Shown here piece after piece: positions 56,301 through 64,000 of a DNA stretch of 64,000 nucleotides; within the stretch, counting starts at the first letter, position 1, and each line of letters begins with the position of its first letter. Source of the stretch: Rosa chinensis. Taxonomy: Eukaryota; Streptophyta; Magnoliopsida; Rosales; Rosaceae. The translations under genes were made by a program, and so were the position numbers. The stretch is taken from contig NC_037092.1 in assembly GCF_002994745.2 (NCBI RefSeq), positions 23,895,001 through 23,959,000 of the forward strand, read 5' to 3'. The notes beneath the pieces were generated by a model. It searched no databases, had not been told where the DNA came from, and saw nothing but the letters and a program-made list of their open reading frames with translations.

Positions 56301-59300
56301 GTGCAACAACATAAGCATTATCATTGATCTTCTTCACCACCTTAAAAGGACCATATTTTCTGGGCTTCAACTTGTTATAGGTACCAACAGGGAATCTCTC
56401 CTTCCTCAGGAACACCATCACGTCATCACCTTCCTGGAATACTTTAACTCGCCGATGTTTATCAGCTGCAGTTTTATTCTTAGCATTAGTTGCTTCCAGC
56501 TTAGCCTTAACTTCATCTCGAACAGCTTGTACATCTCTAGCCATACTATCAGCAGCAACACTAACTCCAGGAACCTTAGGAAGCTTCACCAGATCAACCA
56601 CATGTTGAGGAACAGTAGTATAAACTAAGGAGAATGGTGACTTCCCTGTGGCGCTATGCACAGCACTGTTATAAGCAAACTCCACCTGGGGCAAAGCATA
56701 ATCCCACTGTTTGGGTCGATCTCCACAAACGCTCCGGACCATGTTACCCAAAGTTCTGTTAGTAACCTCTGTCTGGCCATCCGTTTGAGGATGGGCTGTG
56801 CTACTACGGTTCAAAGATGTTCCAAACATCCTCCACAAAGTAATCCAGAAATGGCTAAGGAACTTGGTGTCTCTGTCAGATGTAATGGACTTGGGTACTC
56901 CATGCAAACGAACCACTTCCCTGAAGAATAATTTAGCTATATTAGAAGCATCAGCAGTCTTTTTACATGCGATGAAATGCACCATCTTAGAGAACCTATC
57001 AACTACCACAAACACTGAATCCACTCCCCTTTGGGTACGGGGTAAGCCCAACACAAAATCCATAGCAAGGTCCTGCCAAATGTCATCAGGAACAGGTAAA
57101 GGTAGATAAAGACCTGTATTTTGGGACTGACCCTTAGATACTTGGCAGGTGTAGCACTTTCTCACAATAGTTCCTGCATCCTTCTTCAACTGTGGCCAGA
57201 AATACCGCTCCTCAAGACTAGCAATAGTCTTGTCTCTGCCCAAGTGCCCGCTCAATCCTCCTCCATGCAGATCTCGGATCAGTTTTTCCCTCAATGAAGA
57301 ACTAGGGATACAAAGTCTGTTGCCCTTGAATAAATATCCTTCATTCTCATAAAAATCTGCGACTGCATTGTTATTGCTGCACTTGGCCCAAATCTCCTTG
57401 AAATCAACATCTTCTTCATACAACTCCTTCAAGAGGTCAAACCCCACAATCTCCTGAGCTAAAGTGACCAGTAAGGACGCCCTCCTACTCAAAGCATCTG
57501 CGACCCGGTTAAGAGTACCAGATTTATGTTGAATCACAAAAGGAAACTTCTGCAGAAAACTCACCCACCTTGCATGCATTTTATTCACAGTTTTCTGGCT
57601 ATTGAGGTACTTCAAGGCTTGGTGATCGGTGAACAGTACGAACTCCCTCTGAATCAAGTAGTGCTCCCATTGCCTCAATGCCCGGAACACTGCATAAAAT
57701 TCTTGGTCATAAGTACTCCACTTCTGACGAGCTTCACTCAACTTTTCACTAAAGAATGCTACGGGTTTCTTCTCTTGTGACAATACAGCACCCACTCCCA
57801 CGCCACTAGCATCACATTCTACCTCGAATACCTTGTCAAAATTAGGAAGAGCAAGAACTGGTGCAGTACAAAGCTTCTCCTTGATTAAGGCAAAGCTCTT
57901 CTCTTGTTCCTCTCCCCATTGGAATTTGCCTTTCTTCAAACATTCAGTAATAGGGGCAGTAATGGTACTGAAATTCTTCACAAATCTCCTGTAGAAAGTA
58001 GCTAAACCATGAAAGCTCCGCACTTCAGAAACTGTTTTCGGAGCTGGCCATTCTCTTATTGCTCGTACCTTCTCTTCATCAACCTGAATGCCTTCTTCTC
58101 CAACCACAAATCCCAGAAATAATAACTTGTTGGTGCAGAATGTACATTTTTTTAAGTTGATGTACAGTTTATTCTCCTGTAAAGCTTCCAAAACCTGCTT
58201 CAAATGCACCAGATGTTCTTCTTTGGTCCTGCTATATATCAGTATATCATCAAAATACACTACTACAAAGGAACCCATAAAGGGGCGAAGAACCTGGTTC
58301 ATAAGCCTCATAAAAGTGCTGGGTGCATTAGACAACCCGAATGGCATGACCATCCACTCGTACAAGCCATCCTTGCTCTTAAAAGCTGTCTTCCATTCAT
58401 CTCCTGGCTTGATTCGAATTTGGTGATATCCACTTCGAAGGTCTATCTTGGTAAACACTTTGGAACCTTCTAGCTCGTCAAGCATGTCTTCCAAACGAGG
58501 AATAGGAAACCTGTACTTCACAGTTATCTTATTAATGGCCCTGCTATCAACACACATCCGCCATTGATTGCCCTTCTTAGGAACAAGGAGGACGGGAACT
58601 GCACAAGGACTCATACTTTCTCGGATGAACCCCTTTTTTAACAAGTCTTCGATCTGCTCCCTCAAAATCTCATTCTCCTTGGGACTCATTCGGTAATGTG
58701 GCAGATTTGGCAGGCTAGCTCCAGGAACCAAATCGATCTGATGTTGGATGTCTCTCATAGGTGGTAGTTCGTTGGGCAACTCATCTGAAATCAACTCTTC
58801 AAAATCTCCCAACAACTTCTGCACTTCTTTAGGGATCAACACATCTTCCTTTTCTGTAGCCAACAATCCCTTTATCACTACTGGGCAGAAAACTTCAGTT
58901 TCTCTAAAAGCCTCCTCCATCTCAAACTCACTACTAGATAAGGTCAGGAAACTCTCCCCTTTCTTCCCACCAGATTTTTCAAATTGACTCACGGGAGCCA
59001 TAGCAATTTTATGACTATCCCACATAAACATCATCACGTTATCTCTACCTTTGTAAATCACATCCACATCATATTGCCAAGGTCGTCCAAATAAAATATG
59101 ACAAGCATCCATATCAATAATATCACACATAACTTCATCTTTATAATGCTTACCAATGGAGACCGGTACTTTGCAAGAATCAATAACTCGAACTTGTGGA
59201 CCTTTCTTGACCCAACCAAGGGAATAAGGTGCTTCATGAGGCTGCGTAGGTAACTGCAAGTATTCCACCAGTTTCTTGGCTACAAAGTTTTCGCAGCTCC

Positions 59301-62300
59301 CATTATCCACAATCAAATTGCACACCTTGTTATTGACGGAACAAAATGATCTAAAAATATTGCGCCGTTGTCCATCTTCTTTGGGACATAATAAGACCCG
59401 CTGCAACACAATATTAACCTTTTCAGGAGACTCCTCCTCCGCGAACTCAGCCCCATCATAATCGTCACCTCTTCCTCCTTCTTCTTCATCTTCATCATAT
59501 TCACCTATAAGAGCAGTTTGTCTCCTCTCTGGACACACATTAGACCTATGTCCAGGCTTGTTGCATCGATAACAGACATCTCCCGTAGGTCTAGCATAAG
59601 GGTTATTAAATCTCTGATTCGGGGCTCTATTTTGAGCACCACTAGAACTACCAACACCTTTAAAAGGAGGATTGGAAGCCCTAAAAGCACCTTCTGTTTT
59701 CTGCAGTGTGGTTTTACCCCTGTCAGTTGAAGAATTTACTAGATCTGTGCTCCTTTGGTAGTTATATCTTTGGAAAGAAGAAGCTCGTGAAGGCTTCTCT
59801 AACAACTCTGCCTTCAATGCTAGGTTTGAAGCTTCTGCCATAGTATGAACAGTTTGCAACCCGATTTTCTCTTGAATGGAAGGCTTCAGCCCACTGACAA
59901 AGCGAGCCACCTTCTGACCTTCAGTTTCTCCTAATTCATTACGCTCCGAGTAACGCAAGAACTCAGCGGTGTATTCAGCCACTGTCCTAGTTCCCTGGAC
60001 ACATTCGATATACAATCTGTACAAAATCTGTTCATAATCGTCCGGTAAGAACCTCTCCATCATCAGCTGCTTCATTCTTCGCCATGTTTTAACACCCTGC
60101 TTCCTTTGTTTCTTGCGGGTGTTCTGCAATTTATCCCACCAAACTGCAGCAGTACTCTTCAATCTCCATGCAACATGCTTAACCTGCTTGTGTTCAGGAA
60201 CTTCCATGATCTCAAAGAACCTATCCACTTGAAGCTGCCAATCTAGATAATCTTCTACACCCAAGTTGCCCGAAAAGAAAGGAATTTCGGCCTTGACTTT
60301 GTAATCTTGGTCAGCTTGTCCTTGTGGTTCATATTGCACCGTTGTTGTTGTTGTTGTTGTTTCTCTCTCCTAACAACCCACGAATTTCTCCAATCTGCTG
60401 ATCCATCCGATTGTTCATGGTGTTGATGGCAGCGGTAAACGCTGCCGTGAGAGCTTCGATATCCGATTTTGTAACTTCACCCATTGCTACCAAGGTAAAT
60501 AGGAGAGACAGGAAAGACCTGCTTTGATACCACCTGACGCAGTCGGAATGATAAACTAGGTTTACCAGCAATAAACCTAAGCAAACGATTCTGGAGTCCA
60601 CCAGAGATAAAAGAGAATAATCTCAATATATTGATAAAAGATGATAAGATGCCTTCTGCAGCCGCTTGCGGCTGCATAAATAAGAGAAAAGTACCCTAGG
60701 GCGACTAACAACGAAACCCTAAGGCCCATGGATAAAAACGAAAACAATCCAAAAATAACTAAGAAAACCAAAAACGGGTAAAATAGAAAAATGCCTTTTT
60801 GAGGCCCTAAACGATCCCGAAAGCCCGAAAAAGGTCACACGTCGTGGCGTAGCGACGAGTTTGCTTTCTGGCGCGATTCCCTTTCCGGAAAGCTAAAGTG
60901 CGTCCCGATCGGACTCCGGAGGCCCATTTCACGTCTACTAGTCCCTTTTCGGTTTCCACCCTTAGCACGATCCAATTGTTCTTGAAATTGGACCGCTATC
61001 TGTTCTACATCAGGTTCTCTCACCAATAGTCTCCACATGAACACTCTCCACCCTTGAAATGGTGAAACCGGCTATTATCTCTGACAGTTATCTCTCTTCC
61101 GACAATCTTGGATATAAGTTTTGTTGCTGTATGACAATCCATACATACCCGAAGGTTTTTTGTTACTCGGTCCCAGCAGGAGTGGTAATGATGCCAAATG
61201 CTATGGCAAGCCTCTCACTGTGGTGACACAACAGGTACTTCTTTTGCTCCTCTTCAACATCTTGGAGCACCTCATTTGTGTTTGGCACATACCCTTCTCG
61301 CTCCTTCTGCTCCAAGAGAACTTCCAGAGCCTTGATTATCTCAATATAATATGGGTGGGGTTCATCTCCCGCTACAAAAGCATGAACATTGTTTTTAACT
61401 TCAATCCAGCTGCAGGCTGGCTTCATGCCCTTATCTCCTATCGAGATTCTCATTTCTGCTACTTCTCTTCATTTCTTAGCAGCAGAATATATGTTTGACA
61501 AAAGCACAAAAGCCATGAAAGCAACATAAGTAGGCTTTAGTGCCTCTCCTTTCGTCAGCTCAAATAAGGAAATGGTTTCACGGGCATGACCCTGCAATGC
61601 ATATCCCACAGTCATGGCTGTCCATGACACCATATCATGTTGCTCCAATTTGTCAAAAATCTACCTTGCCATCGTAATGTTACCACATTTGGCATACATG
61701 TTCACTAGCTTGCTACATAGATATTATCCTCAAATCCGCGCCAAATTATGTATCCATGGAGCTGCTTCCCCAGATGTAGAGTGGTCAAGTGGGCAAAAGC
61801 TGGAATGATACTTGAAAAGGAGACATCTGTTGGCTTAGTTTTAGCCATCAAACATACCATTCTGCACATACCCTCCAATAATCAAGTTCCATGAAATGGA
61901 ATCACGCCGACGTAGCAGGTTGAACACTTTCAGAGAGTCGTCCGTATGGGTAGAGTTTGCATACATGTCAATCAAGCTACTGCCAATCAGCACATCTGCA
62001 TCAAATCCATGTCTTACGGCATACACATGAATCTCCTTTCCCTTTAATAACATCTACATATTCTGCAAAAACCAGAAGAACACTAGACAAAGTAAAAGAA
62101 TCAGGCTTCAAGTTGGCATTCCCCATCTCTCACCCTTGCTAAAGCCTGTTCATACATCCCCGCAATCACCGTATTCCAGGACACAATATCTCGTTCTGGC
62201 ATCATGTCGAAGACCTTTCTTACACTATCCATTTTAATAACTCTTTCGCCTTTCTTTTGCTTATAAACTCGATCAATGTTCTCATTAAATTGATCATCTA

Positions 62301-63175
62301 CTTCCCTATACGTATCCATTTGAGGAAATTCATTTGAACAAAAGAAATAAATTAATAGAAATTGCCCTGATTTTCACAGCCTAAAGAACGCGAATGATTT
62401 AAAAACTGGACATTGGGTATAGAGGGGATAGCTAGCAGATAGTAGCAACAATGCAGACACATGTATAAACAATCCCAGCCAACAGAAAATCAAAGGTGTA
62501 TTGGTGTAATATCAGGATAAAGTTGATACTTAAATGTAGGTGTTAAAAATTGCGAAATTGTGTAATGAGCAATTTATGAGGTAGTAGTAGTCCCAATAAC
62601 ATGTTTAACTTGATAGATCAGATTGTACACTAATCACACAGCATTGATAAGCAGAGAGCTTAAGCAAATTAAATGTCTGATGAACTAGAGCATATATTAA
62701 TTCCTAATATGTAGCGTTTTACTAAAGCCCATTACCACCTCCTGGGAGGTTAAATGAACTCATGGTTAGCAAATCAAAATTTGTCTTACAATTACCACAA
62801 CAGGGAAAAAAAAAAATAATAAAATCTTTTTTCTTATTTACGACTAGAACTGATTTTCTTACACCATTTCCTCTGTGGCTCTGCAAGCAAACAAACCTCA
62901 AGACAAACAATATCTGAATTGAAAATCACCTCTTGGCCTACTTTCCATCGCTGGACGTCTTTCCCGACTTTCACGATCGTTCCTGCACATTCCAGACCTA
63001 GGTACTCCCTTTGCATCGGCGGCAAAGACCTCGTCCTCGCAGTAAGGTCAGGCTCATTCAGGGCGGTGGCTGCAACCTTTATCAGGACTCCATCGTCCTT
63101 TAGTTCTGGTTCAGGCACCTCGATTTCTTTGAGAACATCCGGACCACCTGGACTTGTTACTACTACAACTTTCAT
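53387..63175 (-). CDS. Quinone oxidoreductase-like (medium-chain dehydrogenase, PIG3/QOR type), six exons
   Basis: Exons on the minus strand: 63175-62930, 54945-54724, 54512-54431, 54344-54225, 54103-53921, 53619-53387. Total 1086 bp, in frame, 361 residues. [20 protein letters not shown] and [15 protein letters not shown] form the GroES-like half. [30 protein letters not shown] and [14 protein letters not shown] form the NADP(H)-binding Rossmann half, and [11 protein letters not shown] and HFGKILLIP close the protein. No zinc ligands are seen, as in quinone oxidoreductases that reduce quinones or enones with NADPH. Exon 2 carries about 15 extra residues ([15 protein letters not shown]) before RLIAGETIL. 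Intron 1 is nearly 8 kb because it holds a Ty3/gypsy element and a PPR pseudogene. The closest relative I recall is Arabidopsis At4g21580. Confidence 0.85.
55702..56179 (-). repeat. 3' LTR of the gypsy element
   Basis: TGACGCAG...CTACATCA on the + strand. It encodes the last ~59 residues of the polyprotein. Confidence 0.95.
56002..60484 (-). CDS. Ty3/gypsy Gag-Pol polyprotein
   Basis: The main open frame (60339-56002, 1445 residues without its own ATG) carries, in order: gag ([20 protein letters not shown]), zinc knuckle [14 protein letters not shown], aspartic protease with DNGS in place of the usual DSG/DTG, reverse transcriptase ([20 protein letters not shown], active site YFDDILIYS), RNase H ([18 protein letters not shown]), integrase zinc finger ([14 protein letters not shown]...CYTCQ) and DDE core ([34 protein letters not shown]). 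It ends past [17 protein letters not shown], with no classical chromodomain, in a basic tail coded by the LTR. The probable start is the ATG at 60484 ([16 protein letters not shown]), but that frame meets a stop after an AAC repeat and is one base out of phase with the rest, so a frameshift separates the first ~50 residues. Confidence 0.93.
60521..60532 (-). promoter_or_regulatory. Primer-binding site of the gypsy element
   Basis: TGGTATCAAAGC on the minus strand, two bases from the 5' LTR; one mismatch to the initiator Met-tRNA primer site. Confidence 0.75.
60535..61012 (-). repeat. 5' LTR of the gypsy element
   Basis: Same length as the 3' LTR. Visible differences include gggcgac/gggtgac and cgtagcg/catagcg. 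Confidence 0.95.
61163..62319 (-). pseudogene. PPR-DYW protein pseudogene in intron 1 of the oxidoreductase gene
   Basis: Consecutive minus-strand pieces carry pentatricopeptide repeats: [20 protein letters not shown] (about 62150-62230), [20 protein letters not shown] and [20 protein letters not shown] (62040-61860), then [20 protein letters not shown] and [20 protein letters not shown] (about 61740-61560). The E/DYW beginning follows at 61440-61170: [20 protein letters not shown] and [16 protein letters not shown]. Frames change and stops intervene. The 5' end is lost, and the final DYW zinc-binding half is missing. Intact relatives edit organellar RNA. This copy is a dead fragment close to the gypsy insertion (61012), which did not cause the truncation directly because about 150 bp separate them. 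Confidence 0.85.
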
Positions 63176-63663
63176 TTTCTTGTTGCTAATATGGTCTTCA
63201 CTGACTTAGAGCTAGCTCTTTTTTCTCTCTAGCTACCTCCTGGAGTTGGAGATGATCACCTTTATTTGCTGGTTAATTTATAATCCCTACCACAGTACGT
63301 ACCCAAATCAGCAAGAACAACAGCAATGAGTGTGAAAACCACAGTACCCAAATTAATCTAGCTAGCTAGTGAGAGTGTGTTCTGTTCTCCACTATCATAA
63401 TAAGGAACAGAAAGTGAAATCATAGAGTTTGGTGAAGAGCAATGAATTACGGTGTTGGTTGAAAAAGCAATGAATGTTAAAGACTATTGGGTGAGAGCAA
63501 TGAATTGCAACTCAGGTTTTGGGAGAAAGTGCATGGCTTACTTAGCTCCTTAACAAACGTAATGATCGAGATCTCATTTGAACTGTGGAATTACTTCAAC
63601 TCATTGGTCTTGGCCAATTCCAGTCAGAACTGCCTTACAAAATGTTGAATGATTTCAACTCGT
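63176..63663. other. Promoter region of the oxidoreductase gene
   Basis: No gene seen. Contains ctagctagctagtgagagtg and several aatgaattac/aatgaattgc direct repeats (about 63440-63520). No clear TATA box. Confidence 0.4.
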
Positions 63664-64000
63664 TTGTTTATTTTTATTTTTTATTGAATGAAAGAACTTC
63701 ATTAATAATGTTCAATTACAGTCTCAAGCTTTTTTTATGATGTGGCAAAAAAGAGTATCACCGACATAGCTAATGTGGGTTTAGTCTCCTTCCAATAACT
63801 CATCCCAAACAAAAGAGTGTCATCCTCGCTATTGTGTGAGCAGTTTGGTTTCATTTCATCTAGATCTTCCTCCATATAATTGCTTCAAAATCTCGTACCA
63901 AAAGTTTGATCTTATAAAAAATTGCACCCTCCATACTTGGGTCCAAAAATGTATTTTTCTGTTTCATTTTTATTATTGTGTGGTGTGTTGACTGTGACGT
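63664..64000 (-). mobile_element. 3' end of a LINE (RNase H tail), partial at window edge
   Basis: On the minus strand the sequence reads an RNase H-like tail (NQTAHTIARMTLL, then SYWKETKPTLAMSVILFFAT), a stop, and attaatgaagttctttcatt followed by an A-rich end. The NxxAHxIA motif and AATGAA...TTCTTT tail are typical of plant L1-type LINEs. It continues beyond the window. Confidence 0.55.

Larger units (their letters stand above)
55702..61012 (-). mobile_element. Young, nearly complete Ty3/gypsy LTR retrotransposon
   Basis: 478-bp LTRs at 55702-56179 and 60535-61012 are flanked by the 5-bp duplication GGTTC (55697-55701, 61013-61017). I count only about three LTR differences, so the insertion is recent. 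The internal region encodes a complete gag-pol. It lies on the minus strand, in the same orientation as the host oxidoreductase gene, inside that gene's first intron. The polyprotein runs into the 3' LTR. Confidence 0.95.

Noticed and set aside
56656..59730. Several + strand frames inside the gypsy element
   Set aside because: Antisense shadows of the polyprotein.

Overview
The window is nuclear DNA from a flowering plant, almost certainly a eudicot. The genes are AT-rich and intron-split, and mobile elements of every major plant class surround them. A gamma-glutamyl hydrolase gene sits directly upstream of a DNA polymerase delta subunit 3 (POLD3) gene, a pairing I recall from Arabidopsis chromosome 1. 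The F-box proteins and repeat styles would fit Rosaceae, but that is a guess. I see no rRNA, tRNA or CRISPR.

Layout. 1-6400: unassigned DNA, then about 10.7 copies of a ~503-bp satellite. 6.7-13.2 kb: spliced-looking but mostly unrecognised DNA, with one clear exon of a replication protein A (RPA1) type zinc/OB domain on the minus strand. 13.4-14.7 kb: an intact single-exon F-box gene. 15-20.6 kb: pseudogene and repeat ground, with a decayed Mg-protoporphyrin IX methyltransferase (CHLM) fragment, a ribosomal protein eS4 exon relic and a PIF/Harbinger-type MITE. 21.4-22.1 kb: a small three-exon zinc-knuckle gene (minus). 23.3-28.0 kb: gamma-glutamyl hydrolase in ten exons. 28.1-33.2 kb: a 5-kb non-autonomous hAT element with exact 8-bp target duplications, which contains a 1.6-kb Mutator-like element (exact 9-bp duplications), a 524-bp tandem array and a CA/TA microsatellite. 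33.65-39.0 kb: the 3' half of POLD3, with one coding exon split by a 3-kb LTR retroelement. 40-44.4 kb: hAT transposase and Ty1/copia relics. 46.1 kb: a foldback element. 49.3-51.2 kb: a divergent proteasome beta-5-like gene with an unusual C-terminal extension. 51.7-53.0 kb: a second F-box gene. 53.4-63.2 kb: a quinone-oxidoreductase gene (minus) whose 8-kb first intron holds a young Ty3/gypsy element and a PPR-DYW pseudogene. The right edge carries a LINE 3' end.

Two observations stand out. First, the retroelement inside POLD3 has two LTRs that read as identical, and its own gag-type ORF carries an intron-free piece of POLD3. A retroelement that captured a host mRNA fragment therefore now interrupts that same gene. 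Its ORF tail also looks like a piece of a CRWN/NMCP nuclear-lamina gene. Second, the proteasome beta-5-like protein keeps recognisable catalytic positions but carries about 130 extra residues whose pattern resembles an RRM fold, and it may start with an N-myristoylation-like motif.

There are no operons here, and apart from the hydrolase/POLD3 synteny the genes are functionally unrelated. Exon boundaries were placed by eye from GT-AG sites, reading-frame phase and protein similarity remembered from the families. Coordinates may be off by one base, and single-base frameshift calls should be treated with care.
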